A stretch of DNA of 64,000 nt from a virus. Within the stretch, counting starts at the first letter, position 1. Every line of letters begins with the position of its first letter. Location of the stretch: IMG/VR virus record IMGVR_UViG_3300034117_002447, positions 1 to 64,000 of that record; one strand, given 5' to 3'. Positions 16,459-25,585 of the stretch are shown here, in pieces. The translations under genes and the position numbers were made by a program. A model generated the notes under the pieces. That model did no database searches and was not told the origin of the DNA. It was given only the letters and a program-made list of their open reading frames with translations.

Positions 16459-17244
16459 TACGGTTTCAGATAGGATCTGATCTTTCATGTTATTAATTAG
16501 AGATTGAGCTGCCGCTCCAGTAGAAGGCATTTTAGCATCAACCATTGCAGCTAATCCCATAAGAGCTGCAAACATTGAATCACCCATCACTGCACTTTCA
16601 ACAACATTTGACGAACCCAATCGGGTAGTCTTTCCATCTACGTGAACTGTTTGTGCGCTTGTTTTAATTGAATTGGAAATAACGTTAACTTGAGACTGGC
16701 TCATTACTGTGATTACGTTTCCATCTAATTCAACTGAGGAAAGGCCGTCTTTGTGATACAATTCAATTTTTGAATTTTGATCAATATTTAGGTAAGAGTC
16801 TTTCATTTCAAGAGTTAACCCTCGACCTTTATTAAACCAGAATTTTATCTGCTCATCTCCATCAAATAGGATATAGTGAGCTCCTTCGTACTCGTATTCT
16901 GTACTCTTCTTAAGCTCTTCCTTAATATCGTCGCCTATTTCCTGAACCTGTTCGTACTCTGGCGAATATAAGTCACCATTATTAAATCTCACATTAACAA
17001 TCGCTCCCTTTTTAGGAATTGATATTGATCCAGCCTTTGCGTCCTGCCCGAAAAATGCGGGCTTTTGAGATTGAACTGCCCATGGAATATCTTCAACTGG
17101 CAACGTATCAAATAGGCTAAATACTTTAACTTTACAGCGACCTTCTCTTAGAGGATCAGTCACATCAACGACTTCTCCTAAATACTTAGTAGTTAGGCGA
17201 TCCGACCCAGTAGGATCCTTCATTATATCGTGATTTGGATTCAT
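16444..17244 (-). CDS. Baseplate spike protein, gp5 OB-fold-like (no lysozyme)
   Basis: 266 residues. The N-terminal 130 residues look like the gp5/VgrG OB domain: YLGEVVDVTDPLREGRCKVKVF, a conserved IPWAVQ, GSISIPKKGAIVNVRFNNGD. The following region (140-210) has short repeated strands (LTLEMKDSYLNID, SSVELDGNVITVM, QVNVISNSIKTSA) resembling the beta-helical spike stem. The lysozyme domain of T4 gp5 is absent. Last gene of the baseplate module. Confidence 0.75.
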   Translation of the reverse strand: MNPNHDIMKDPTGSDRLTTKYLGEVVDVTDPLREGRCKVKVFSLFDTLPVEDIPWAVQSQKPAFFGQDAKAGSISIPKKGAIVNVRFNNGDLYSPEYEQVQEIGDDIKEELKKSTEYEYEGAHYILFDGDEQIKFWFNKGRGLTLEMKDSYLNIDQNSKIELYHKDGLSSVELDGNVITVMSQSQVNVISNSIKTSAQTVHVDGKTTRLGSSNVVESAVMGDSMFAALMGLAAMVDAKMPSTGAAAQSLINNMKDQILSETVSIGR

Positions 17245-17259
17245 TCGCTATTCTATATT

Positions 17260-18339
17260 TTATGGATAAACATCCCCCAATGAACCATCTGATACATTTG
17301 GTTTTACATCTGATCCTGGGTAAGTGTCATCTCCTACAGTCTGTCCTCCAACCGGCCCAACTGGCGATCTTCGCCCGAATACCTGATTAGTTGAAAGTAC
17401 TTCATTTGTTCTATTATACACATTTTGCGATAATGCGGTTTCAAGTCTAGTCTGTAATTGGTTAGTTAAGTCGCCTATTAATCTTGCAGGTAGACTTGCT
17501 GCACTTGATAAAAAGCGCTGAGCTCTTCCTTCTAGGCTATTTGCTAAACCTGAGAAAATACCAAGAGACTGATAATCAGATTGAGCTGAAGATTCTGATT
17601 CTTCGGTTACCCATCCAGCTTTAATCTTAAATGAAGTGTTAAATGGCTGATCTTGAGTGAACGCCTTCATTTCAAGCGAGGTTGGGCCGCTCATAAATCC
17701 ATCAAAATCAAACTCACAACGACTTAGTCTGTACTTTAACTGCTGTACTCCACTTTCTAAGCGGCCGTTATCATCCCTAATATCTCTTATTTCAAATAGA
17801 GTAATTGTCATGTCAAATGTTCTTAAGTTATCCGGAAGAGTATACGCTAATTTATCCTGATCGTATATAGCTCGTCTATAATTTTCTGCAAACTTAAGTA
17901 ATGGTTGCTGTATAGAATCAATGCAGTTAATTGTGATTTCAGCCTTTTTATTACCCTCCTTTATTCTACTTGCTGCTTTCCATAATGAATCTATTCCTGC
18001 TATTGACTGAAAATACCATGGAGAATTCTGTAGTAGTTGTAAATTAGCCTGCGCCGAGGTTAAGTGATGAGCGTATGCCCTTGTCCACGGCGAATCGTAT
18101 GCAGTTAAGAAGTCAATTGCTGACCATTCTACTACATTGTATGTATTTATTGTTTTATCAGTATTAGGATTTGCAAATAACTGGTCCCAATACAGAGCCA
18201 TTTCTCCATCATTTGAATATTTAGGTGGAAAAAAATCAATATCAAAAGTCAAGAATACTGGATCCTGAATATCGTATATGGAACTCTTTACGAACTGTTT
18301 CCATCTTCTTGGGCCGTTTGTTTTAAATTCTACTGCCAT
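17260..18339 (-). CDS. Baseplate/tail-tube-initiator-like structural protein
   Basis: 359 residues. NLRTFDMTITLFEIRDIRDD followed by QLKYRLSRCEFDFDGF is the pattern of tube-like proteins (an M-x-I-x-I-E strand then C-E-F-D), as in gp48/gp54 tube initiators. The N-terminus contains DPVFLTFDIDFFPP. The C-terminal 100 residues are Ser/Gly/Pro rich and probably flexible. It sits between a spike-like and a hub-like gene. The exact T4 equivalent cannot be fixed by eye. Confidence 0.6.
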   Translation of the reverse strand: MAVEFKTNGPRRWKQFVKSSIYDIQDPVFLTFDIDFFPPKYSNDGEMALYWDQLFANPNTDKTINTYNVVEWSAIDFLTAYDSPWTRAYAHHLTSAQANLQLLQNSPWYFQSIAGIDSLWKAASRIKEGNKKAEITINCIDSIQQPLLKFAENYRRAIYDQDKLAYTLPDNLRTFDMTITLFEIRDIRDDNGRLESGVQQLKYRLSRCEFDFDGFMSGPTSLEMKAFTQDQPFNTSFKIKAGWVTEESESSAQSDYQSLGIFSGLANSLEGRAQRFLSSAASLPARLIGDLTNQLQTRLETALSQNVYNRTNEVLSTNQVFGRRSPVGPVGGQTVGDDTYPGSDVKPNVSDGSLGDVYP

Positions 18340-18341
18340 AA

Positions 18342-19832
18342 TTAAACTTTATTTTCCATTTTTTGTGCAGGAATCCAATTTCTTCTACTTAATAAAATTT
18401 CAGTAGTGAACGATGTAGATTCGTTTAGCGGGTTGTATCGGTACACGATATCTTTAACATAATACGTATCAGTTAAATTTGTATCAAGTACTAAGTCAGT
18501 TGATCTAGCTTTATCTGCAATCTCTGGCTTTTGCGAATTAGTTTGAGTTTTATCGTCATTTAAACTATCGTCATACGCTTTTTTTGCACGACTTGAGTAA
18601 ATGTTAACCTTTATTCTACTTCCTCTTAGTATATTTTGATTGAATCCTGGAAGTTTTACCTTCAATACATTCTTTTCAGCTTCAATTTTATTATGTGTGT
18701 TTAATAATTTTGAGAATTTATAATTAGTGTGAGAGTTAAGGTAATCTGTCCCAGCCCATTTAACAATATCATTTTCCAAATAATCAGTTAATTCAGGGGC
18801 CTGATACACGCTTAATCCATCAGGTGAAGGCTCAGATAAAGGCTCAGAATACCAGTCTTTTACTGGAGATTCTTCTCCGTGGCGGTATAGAACAACCCTC
18901 TTTCGAAATCCTTCAGTTTTTAGGATATCACCATTGTCACCTATCATTGAGTACTCAAGAATCTTTAGATCTGACATAGTTGTTCCAACTTCAGCGTTTG
19001 ATAGAACTAATGAAATAGTCGATTCAGTCGAATCTAACTTTCCACCTTTTTCTGCACGGCTTACGTCTAAGTAATCAGTCGCGTACGATGGATAACTTTG
19101 AGGTATTTCAGCGTCATCTTTAAATTGTTTAAATTGCTTCTCTACGTTAATAAAATTTAAGACATAATACCTGTCAATAAAGCAGTCAAAAAACGTCTTT
19201 TCGTTCTTGTATGAATGATCTGTTACCTGTTTAATAAACGATTTATAATTTAGATTAGGATTAATCCAAGTCATTGCATCATTAGTTGAATCTTCATTAC
19301 TGGCAAAACCAAGGCCAAGTTCCTCTGCTATCTTTTTTAAAGCTTGAGCAGACGTCATATTTGAATAGGACTTTATAAAATTCCCATTTAACTTAGGGAC
19401 ATATAACTCTCCAAAGAATTCATATCTAACTGAAAAACCTCCGACTGGAATTGACTGAACTCCAGTAATCAGGAAAGTTTGAGAAAATGATTTAAGCTTA
19501 GGATGGCCAGTTGCAACGTACGCTGTTAATAGGGGCTTGGTTTTTGGGTACCCTACTGAGGTTAGCGAGCCAGTCGAATCTAACACACTGACATGAATGG
19601 TTGGAATTAATGAGTTTGTAAAAACCGTCATTCCTAAAATACTATCAGCTGGCATTCTAGAATTCCCAATCATTATTAATGGAGATTTTCTACCCAAATT
19701 CTGAGCAAAACCTGAAGCGTCCGGATTACGAATCTGTCTAGTAGAGTCTGGTGTTTCTAGGTCCAGTACATCAATACTTGGCGGAGTTATCTTTGGCTCA
19801 AGCGATAATAGTATTTGGTCGGACAATGCCAT
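18342..19832 (-). CDS. Baseplate hub protein, gp27/gpD-like
   Basis: 496 residues. The N-terminal half has hub-type strands (IPTIHVSVLDSTGSLTS, FLITGVQSIPVGG, VRYEFFGELYVPKL). MTSAQALKKIAEELGLGF and INPNLNYKSFIKQVTDHSY are the signature found in gp27 and phage late-control-D hub proteins, where a cell-puncturing complex binds. The C-terminal domain includes KLPGFNQNILRGSRIKVNIY. Located directly upstream of the tube-initiator-like and spike genes. The start overlaps the preceding stop. Confidence 0.7.
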   Translation of the reverse strand: MALSDQILLSLEPKITPPSIDVLDLETPDSTRQIRNPDASGFAQNLGRKSPLIMIGNSRMPADSILGMTVFTNSLIPTIHVSVLDSTGSLTSVGYPKTKPLLTAYVATGHPKLKSFSQTFLITGVQSIPVGGFSVRYEFFGELYVPKLNGNFIKSYSNMTSAQALKKIAEELGLGFASNEDSTNDAMTWINPNLNYKSFIKQVTDHSYKNEKTFFDCFIDRYYVLNFINVEKQFKQFKDDAEIPQSYPSYATDYLDVSRAEKGGKLDSTESTISLVLSNAEVGTTMSDLKILEYSMIGDNGDILKTEGFRKRVVLYRHGEESPVKDWYSEPLSEPSPDGLSVYQAPELTDYLENDIVKWAGTDYLNSHTNYKFSKLLNTHNKIEAEKNVLKVKLPGFNQNILRGSRIKVNIYSSRAKKAYDDSLNDDKTQTNSQKPEIADKARSTDLVLDTNLTDTYYVKDIVYRYNPLNESTSFTTEILLSRRNWIPAQKMENKV

Positions 19833-20431
19833 TATGAAAATATCTTATTTTTTACTAACGCTGCCTGTAGCTTGGTTCTAGAAATTGGATCAGGACAATC
19901 TTCTTTCTTAACTGACGTTACGTCGGTTCCAAATACAATTTTACCATTAACAACCTTCACTGAATTATCTTTAGCGATATTAGGCGGAGCCACCGTTGCT
20001 GCTGAATTAGCCTGTAGATAGTCAAGGCGATTCTTATCCTGTTTAGTTTTAGGAGAAATAAACGCAGTCTTTTTCTTCTTTCTAGTAGAAGTCTGCCAAT
20101 TCTCATTATTTCCATTAATATCAACCGGTTTGACCAACATCCCAGATAGAGCAGAGCCGTCTGGTACTTTTATTAAGTCATTAACGTCTAGCGAAAATGG
20201 ATTAGAGATTCCGTTGTATTTAAAAAGAACACATACGAAACTGGCAGTCTGATAAAATATTTTGGAAATCAAATCCCCTCGCATCTGAATTCCTTCTTCG
20301 ACTGCATACGTTCTTCCTTGGTTAACTAGAACTCCTCTAAACGAAACACTTCGCCGAGTTAAGTCGTTAACTACATCGCCGTTTGTTTTTGTAAAGTCGC
20401 CTTTTTGTTGTAAAACTTTTAAATCTAGCAT
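19832..20431 (-). CDS. Baseplate wedge/LysM-like protein (gp53-like)
   Basis: 199 residues. Residues 45-90 (YAVEEGIQMRGDLISKIFYQ, FVCVLFKYNGISNPFSLD, LIKVPD) match the LysM-like pattern of T4 gp53, in which a short helix-strand unit precedes I-x-V-P. The C-terminal half is basic and low complexity (TRKKKKTAFISPK) followed by KIVFGTDVTSV. It stops on the start of the hub gene. Assignment rests on pattern only. Confidence 0.55.
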   Translation of the reverse strand: MLDLKVLQQKGDFTKTNGDVVNDLTRRSVSFRGVLVNQGRTYAVEEGIQMRGDLISKIFYQTASFVCVLFKYNGISNPFSLDVNDLIKVPDGSALSGMLVKPVDINGNNENWQTSTRKKKKTAFISPKTKQDKNRLDYLQANSAATVAPPNIAKDNSVKVVNGKIVFGTDVTSVKKEDCPDPISRTKLQAALVKNKIFS

Positions 20432-20442
20432 ACTTAATCTTA

Positions 20443-22443
20443 TTAATTTTGTCCGTATTCTCTTTGGTAATAGTATAGAAGTAAACTATCATCAAGGCCT
20501 CCACTCTTATCTGCATCATTGAATTTAGCCTCATTTTGCTCAAATCCATATCCTCCGAGAAATCTATTTCTAAAGTTATGATAGCGACCTTTTGATCCCG
20601 CGCTTAGACTATTGTAATACTCAGTTAATTTTTCAGTAGACGCATCTCCACTTGTTCCAGCAATAGCATTCCATGTAGTATTATTCTGTTCGCCAAAGGT
20701 GTCTTCTAAAGTTGACGATTTTAGCATACCTGCCGTTAACTTAGTCTCACCAGCGTTAAGCATTCTCTCAATTGCCGTTTTATCTCTCGGCTTTCCTTGT
20801 TTTAAAGTAACCGTAAATGTTACGCCAGTAGGAAAATCGTCAGGGCCAATTTCTTGATCCCACTCCATTGCAGTATTCGTACAAATTAAATCCCCCATTA
20901 CGAAAATAGGGTTCATTGGATTTCCAACGACTAGATGCCACTCTCCAACCGGTCGGTCCGATAGTGCTGCCTTAATTGAAATTAGGTCAGGCACTGCTGA
21001 TCCAAGCTTAGTCATCAGCGCAGACTGTATTCCATCACTTAATAATTTAGCCGGGTCATTCATAAATTTACTACCGGCTAGGTCAACTGCTGACAACATA
21101 CTGCTTACGATCTTAGAAAATTCTTCTGAATTATTGCCTGAATAAGTCGACCCCCAGCTAGTCAGCATCTTTCCCAACGCCTCAGTCATTGTAGGGCTAA
21201 ACTTTAAACCTACTTTAGGGTAATATCTAGCAAGCTGCCCTAAAAATTGTGCATCATTGTAAGTTAAATTCATAAAATTAGAAATTAGGTCTAGTGCTGC
21301 TATTTTTGGACTTAATCCATTAAAAGACCTAAATGAATATGCGAATTTAATCGTCATTCCAGTTTGACTATTAGTTTCTTGCATACCGCGTTTTCTTCTA
21401 GAAGTCTTATCAATTACGTTAACTGGCCCGTATATTCTATTCCAATATGGACCAGTTGTATATAAGTTCTTTTGATACTGTTGCATTTTTGCATCGTATC
21501 CACTAAGCTCCTGGATGTTTTGATCCGACCCACTAAATGTTGCGTATGCTGCCTCAAGTGTAGTTTTTAATGCAGCTCCTCCAGGAAGACCCTGTATAGT
21601 TGATAATAATTCACTAAACGTAACCTCATTACCTGTGATTTCTTGTTCAGAAACAGTCAATGATTCCCATGGAATGTCCCAAGCAAATATTCCTAATTTA
21701 TTTAAGTCGTTAAGAGTGTCTGACCCAAACCAAGTAACTGCCTGTGCAATAGGTATTGCATTTTTACGCTGATCCGCTTGACCGAGTCTCAAGCTATCTG
21801 CAATTGGGAATGGGTATCTACGTAGGGTTACTAATCTATTATTCGGAACCTTTCCATAGTCTTTACAATACATAAAATCAGTTAATGCATAAGGCTGGAA
21901 ACCAACTGAGGTCCCCGCCGATATGTTTGCTCCCCACTGCTTTAATTTAGTAGCAGACGGATTCGATAAAATTCCTTCTTGATTAGTCTTAAAATTTCTA
22001 GCCTTCTGCCTAAGAGGGCCAGCCACTTTTTCCCATTGTGCAAGCTTTGCAAGTAGAGCTTTAGTCCTTTCTGCCGGGTCAGTTATTCCACTGGCATTAA
22101 TTCCAATAATCGCCAATTGTATGTCACTTGCTGCTTTATCTTCTGCTTCGTATTGGCTTGAATCTTTTAAATTACTTGAAAATCCAATAAAGTGACCTTC
22201 TGCTCGATATTTACTTCCTGCATTTAAAGGAGAGTACTGAAAAACTGTAAATTTATTAAATATCGAACTTACATTATGTTGGATTATTCCGTTATTCTCA
22301 GTTCCGATTAGAGATCCAAGTTCTCCAAAATCGCCTTTTAGAGTTCCAGTACCTCCAACTTTAGCTAAGGCCTCCATGTAATTAACTCCAGCGAATGCCG
22401 TATCGGTTACTAGATTAGTATGCGTTGTTATTTCGTCTGCCAT
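20443..22443 (-). CDS. Large baseplate/tail structural protein
   Basis: 666 residues, first gene of the baseplate operon. EWHLVVGNPMNPIFVMGDLI followed by DDFPTGVTFTVTLKQGKPRDK (near 515-570) is a block found in tail-tube-like structural proteins of contractile phages. The N-terminal 300 residues are unrecognised. A late-promoter-like element lies 24 nt upstream. The family could not be named with certainty. Confidence 0.65.
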   Translation of the reverse strand: MADEITTHTNLVTDTAFAGVNYMEALAKVGGTGTLKGDFGELGSLIGTENNGIIQHNVSSIFNKFTVFQYSPLNAGSKYRAEGHFIGFSSNLKDSSQYEAEDKAASDIQLAIIGINASGITDPAERTKALLAKLAQWEKVAGPLRQKARNFKTNQEGILSNPSATKLKQWGANISAGTSVGFQPYALTDFMYCKDYGKVPNNRLVTLRRYPFPIADSLRLGQADQRKNAIPIAQAVTWFGSDTLNDLNKLGIFAWDIPWESLTVSEQEITGNEVTFSELLSTIQGLPGGAALKTTLEAAYATFSGSDQNIQELSGYDAKMQQYQKNLYTTGPYWNRIYGPVNVIDKTSRRKRGMQETNSQTGMTIKFAYSFRSFNGLSPKIAALDLISNFMNLTYNDAQFLGQLARYYPKVGLKFSPTMTEALGKMLTSWGSTYSGNNSEEFSKIVSSMLSAVDLAGSKFMNDPAKLLSDGIQSALMTKLGSAVPDLISIKAALSDRPVGEWHLVVGNPMNPIFVMGDLICTNTAMEWDQEIGPDDFPTGVTFTVTLKQGKPRDKTAIERMLNAGETKLTAGMLKSSTLEDTFGEQNNTTWNAIAGTSGDASTEKLTEYYNSLSAGSKGRYHNFRNRFLGGYGFEQNEAKFNDADKSGGLDDSLLLYYYQREYGQN

Positions 22444-22467
22444 TTCTTTTGATTTGTTTCGTTATAG

Positions 22468-22476
22468 TTATTTATC
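22468..22476 (-). promoter_or_regulatory. T4-late-promoter-like element
   Basis: GATAAATAA on the minus strand, 24 nt before the ATG of the 666-aa baseplate protein. It would drive the five-gene baseplate operon. Confidence 0.55.
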
Positions 22477-22489
22477 GACCTAAATAAAA

Positions 22490-22515
22490 AAAGGAAGATC
22501 GACAGACCTTCCTTT
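22490..22515 (-). terminator. Terminator
   Basis: Stem AAAGGAAG / CTTCCTTT with a 10-nt loop and a T-rich run on the minus strand. It follows the gene ending at 22537 and precedes the baseplate promoter element. Confidence 0.85.
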
Positions 22516-22536
22516 CCAGTATTTCAGAGTAACTGA

Positions 22537-23034
22537 TTAGCTTCCGATCTGCACCGTGTATGTAAATTTACTTACGTCAAATCCACCGTGCATGTCTATT
22601 TCAATACCATGTGGATAAAAAGGCAAGCCTTCTATCTTAGCTTCAACTCTTCCTGAGAAATCTCCGCCGTCTTCTAATTCAATCTCGTGCCAAATTTCTT
22701 CATCGGTAGCCTCGTCCCAAATTGAATATTCTATCATAAGATAGAAGCCCTTAAGTTCAAAATCAATATCCTCAATTCCATGTCGTGAGTGAACTGCATC
22801 GATTTTATACAGTATCTTGCATGTTCCGTGAGAATGGTCGTTTATTTCCGCCATTGAGTCAAAACCTAAATCTTTCAGCTGGTCCTTATCTTCAGGAGAA
22901 ATACCAGCAGCCTTGTTTTCAATCTGTCTAGGAAAATTAGTTAAGTCAACGTCATATCTTTCCACTTCCATGGTCAATACATCATCTGCCCATGGATTTT
23001 TGTATTCTTCGTATAGAGCTACGTGTTTCTGCAT
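22537..23034 (-). CDS. Hypothetical protein, 165 aa, possible capsid-targeting-like N-terminus
   Basis: Not recognised. The N-terminus KHVALYEEYKNPW is a weak match to the h-x-x-(F/Y)-x-x-(F/Y) motif. The C-terminal 100 residues alternate acidic strands (DFELKGFYLMIEYSIWDEA, GRVEAKIEGLPFYPHG), suggesting a compact beta domain. Last gene of the 27.5-22.5 kb operon; it starts directly on the stop of its neighbour. Confidence 0.7.
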   Translation of the reverse strand: MQKHVALYEEYKNPWADDVLTMEVERYDVDLTNFPRQIENKAAGISPEDKDQLKDLGFDSMAEINDHSHGTCKILYKIDAVHSRHGIEDIDFELKGFYLMIEYSIWDEATDEEIWHEIELEDGGDFSGRVEAKIEGLPFYPHGIEIDMHGGFDVSKFTYTVQIGS

Positions 23035-23420
23035 TATTTAGCGAATTTTAATTTTTTCTTCTCTGAAACTGCTTCGGATTTAGCAATTACTGCTAATCTA
23101 TATTCCAGCTCCTTAAACGAAGACACTCGACGTTCATTAACTAATTTACTCTTAGCTAAATTACGTTTTTTAGACTCATCAACCTTCTTAACAAGGTCGA
23201 TATTATCTTGGTAAAGTCCTGGGACTACCACAATTTCTTCTCCGTTAAACTCAATTGGTCTAACTAATTCTACTTCAAAACGATCCACATCTGGTTCGTA
23301 ACTGTTTTGATAAATCTCGGTGATTACTGCTTCAAGGCCATCTACTAATTCCAACAGACCGTTTTGCATCTCCTCAACGTCCGTCTTGATTACCACCTTG
23401 TCTCCGACTGAAAATTTCAT
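23034..23420 (-). CDS. Hypothetical protein with SH3-like N-terminal barrel
   Basis: 128 residues. FSVGDKVVIKTDVEEMQNG, AVITEIYQN and FEVELVRPIEFNGEEIVVVP resemble a KOW/SH3-like barrel as seen in small phage proteins. The last 40 residues are basic and helical. It overlaps its upstream neighbour by 4 nt (ATGA). Function unknown. Confidence 0.65.
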   Translation of the reverse strand: MKFSVGDKVVIKTDVEEMQNGLLELVDGLEAVITEIYQNSYEPDVDRFEVELVRPIEFNGEEIVVVPGLYQDNIDLVKKVDESKKRNLAKSKLVNERRVSSFKELEYRLAVIAKSEAVSEKKKLKFAK

Positions 23421-23686
23421 ACTTTCTCTTTTTTAATTTTTAGGGTTAAGTCTTCGGTTCCTTTAATAAGGCGGTGCCAGTCATGTTTAGGAATCGTTAC
23501 TATATTATTTAACGACGTCGGCAGTGCATTATCCATTTGAATCATCCAGTCCGTGTCATTTTCTGAAATTAAATGTCGAGTTTCGTCGTCTCTATGCCAT
23601 TTTAACTCAATTGGATCTATGTCTTGTGAGAAGGTTCTAACAAGTTCAGTACCAACCTCATTAATATCAACATAAGGCTTTATCAT
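23417..23686 (-). CDS. Hypothetical protein, 89 aa
   Basis: Not recognised; a small soluble acidic protein (VRTFSQDIDPIELKWHRDDE, DWMIQMDN). It overlaps both neighbours by 4 nt, showing tight translational coupling in this operon. Confidence 0.65.
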   Translation of the reverse strand: MIKPYVDINEVGTELVRTFSQDIDPIELKWHRDDETRHLISENDTDWMIQMDNALPTSLNNIVTIPKHDWHRLIKGTEDLTLKIKKEKV

Positions 23687-24180
23687 TTCTTTCTTACCTT
23701 TTGAGCTAAGTCCTTATCCGCCTTTCCCCAAGTTCCACTTGATTTTGTAACAAAAGAGTTTACTCTAGCATGGGCCCATGCTTCTTGACTTTGACCTGGT
23801 CGGTGACCTGTCTTCCAAGCAGCCATTCCTCTATTAAATACTTGCTTAAGAATACCAAATGGCATCTTATATTTTTCAGCTTTCTTCTTTAGTGATTTGT
23901 CTGCTGGGCTAGACTCATTAATTTCTACCCATTCGGAAAATTTATAGACGAGAGTCTCATCCATTTCACGATTCACCTTTTTGGTAAATGAGCTTTTAAC
24001 TTTAGAGCCTTTAAATTTTCCTGATTTATCTAGGTCTCCGGGCATTGGTTTATATGCATTATCGTCCGAATCGCTCATTTTTGATTGACGATTCATTTGA
24101 TTCAGCTTTTTATTCTTTTGATCCTTAGCCAGTCCTTTAAAATACGGACCTGATTTTCCAGTTACCTTGCCTTCGTTCAT
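23683..24180 (-). CDS. DUF5824-like protein with internal capsid-targeting-like motif
   Basis: 165 residues. The C-terminal domain (about 100-150: KMPFGILKQVFNRGMAAWKT, GHRPGQSQEAWAHARVNSF) is a small domain I associate with the phage DUF5824 family. Upstream is a basic low-complexity region and, at 78-89, VYKFSEWVEINES, a capsid-targeting-like motif ending in INE, a possible prohead protease site. Cutting there would release the conserved domain (inference). Function of the family unknown. Confidence 0.65.
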   Translation of the reverse strand: MNEGKVTGKSGPYFKGLAKDQKNKKLNQMNRQSKMSDSDDNAYKPMPGDLDKSGKFKGSKVKSSFTKKVNREMDETLVYKFSEWVEINESSPADKSLKKKAEKYKMPFGILKQVFNRGMAAWKTGHRPGQSQEAWAHARVNSFVTKSSGTWGKADKDLAQKVRKK

Positions 24181-24196
24181 TTGTACCTATTTTATT

Positions 24197-25144
24197 TTAC
24201 CAAAATCCTGGGTAAGTTTTACCTCCCCATAAGTTAGCATATCGATTTATTCTACATGCCCAATAACCGGCAGTAAGTCTATCATTTTTTAGATGACATT
24301 GGTGCCTAGCCGCGAAACTTTTTCTAGCTTTCGGATCACTAACCTTTGCAGTTAGTCCACCGTGAACGTCTCCAAATGAAATCTTCTTTACCCTTTTTGT
24401 TTTTGGATTCATTACGTAAACGTGGTATTTCTTGGCTCCACCTCGAGCAGGTTTTCCAAGTTCAACCGATCTTCCTTGATACTCTGCCTCAAATAGAAAA
24501 TCTAATGGAACTAGTTCTCCACCGTATTCTCCAAATAAACCTAAATCCGTTTCTTCAAACAGAATCTGATCTATTCCAGACAGTGCTAATTCGCCTGACT
24601 CAAATCGACTTCGGGCTTCAGCTAATAGGCTAAAGTGAGCATCACTGGCTGGTCTATAAATAGACTCGCATACTGATAAATTATTTGTGATATGGTATTC
24701 TAAACCTTCAGACATTGGATCAAGATCCGGATTAGGAATCATTCTCCATCGTTTCTCTAGATTTGCTCCTTGACCTCTAGCTAATTTAACTTCTATTGAA
24801 TTTGCTTTTACTACCTCTAATGCATTAATATAATCCCCTGAATCCAATAGATCCTGAACCATTTCTGCATCGTCTGCTGCAAGTTTTGCCATGTAAACTA
24901 CTGGGTGTCTTTGTTGATTGAAGTGGCATCTCATACTCATCATACTTAGTGTATGATTGAACGATTTAGCTTGACCTCCAGTAAATCCCATGTCTTCAAG
25001 CTCTCCTAGTTCTTCTACGTTTGGAGCAGGCATAAAAGATTCAAGACCCTTGCAATCAGCGATCCCATAGTACCATTCACCATCTACTTCTTCAACTGAT
25101 TCATTGAATGCTTTAAATGGTTTAATATGGTTTTGCATTTGCAT
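24197..25144 (-). CDS. Putative head/structural protein with N-terminal capsid-targeting-like motif and Arg/Lys-rich C-terminal domain
   Basis: 315 residues. The N-terminus NHIKPFKAFNES fits the targeting pattern. The C-terminal 85 residues (YHVYVMNPKTKRVKKISFGD, ARKSFAARHQC, LTAGYWACR) match a basic Cys-containing domain that I have seen in structural-protein genes of marine T4-like phages. Between them is an unrecognised acidic domain. The combination suggests a packaged protein whose conserved domain is released inside the head (inference). Confidence 0.65.
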   Translation of the reverse strand: MQMQNHIKPFKAFNESVEEVDGEWYYGIADCKGLESFMPAPNVEELGELEDMGFTGGQAKSFNHTLSMMSMRCHFNQQRHPVVYMAKLAADDAEMVQDLLDSGDYINALEVVKANSIEVKLARGQGANLEKRWRMIPNPDLDPMSEGLEYHITNNLSVCESIYRPASDAHFSLLAEARSRFESGELALSGIDQILFEETDLGLFGEYGGELVPLDFLFEAEYQGRSVELGKPARGGAKKYHVYVMNPKTKRVKKISFGDVHGGLTAKVSDPKARKSFAARHQCHLKNDRLTAGYWACRINRYANLWGGKTYPGFW

Positions 25145-25157
25145 AATTTAATATTAT

Positions 25158-25583
25158 TTAAGCCTCTTCGCAAAGGTGTTCTTCGTTAACTGAATACCCA
25201 ACTCCGCAGTTTTCGCAAACCATAGAGTTTTCTTCCGACTCGTCGTTCTCGCGAATAGAGTCTTCTGCCATTTCATTGATTAAGAAATTTGCAACTTCTT
25301 CGATATCGTCCTTTGATGTAGCTATATGATCTGCTGCCCAATCGTGTCCATTCGTTAGAACCGCATCCACTTTTGATGGATCCATTTCCAATAAAATATC
25401 AACAAGTCTCTTAATTGTCTCTAGATTTCCAAAGAACATATAATTCTCAGCTCTATGATCATCATGATCAGTTGTGTGAGCTACTCGTTGTTCCATATCG
25501 TGATGAGGCGCTCTATGCGGCATCATTTCATGGTGTTCTGGTCCTTCTAGGAAATTTTCAAATGTTTTAACAATTTTATTCAT
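25158..25583 (-). CDS. His-rich protein with capsid-targeting-like N-terminus and C-terminal Cys/His cluster
   Basis: 141 residues. The N-terminus KIVKTFENFLEGP matches the targeting motif. Residues 17-45 are very rich in His, Asp and Met (HHEMMPHRAPHHD). The C-terminus ends with CENCGVGYSVNEEHLC, a probable zinc-binding knuckle. Metal binding is likely; function is not known. It sits among other motif-bearing genes. Confidence 0.65.
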   Translation of the reverse strand: MNKIVKTFENFLEGPEHHEMMPHRAPHHDMEQRVAHTTDHDDHRAENYMFFGNLETIKRLVDILLEMDPSKVDAVLTNGHDWAADHIATSKDDIEEVANFLINEMAEDSIRENDESEENSMVCENCGVGYSVNEEHLCEEA

Positions 25584-25585
25584 TA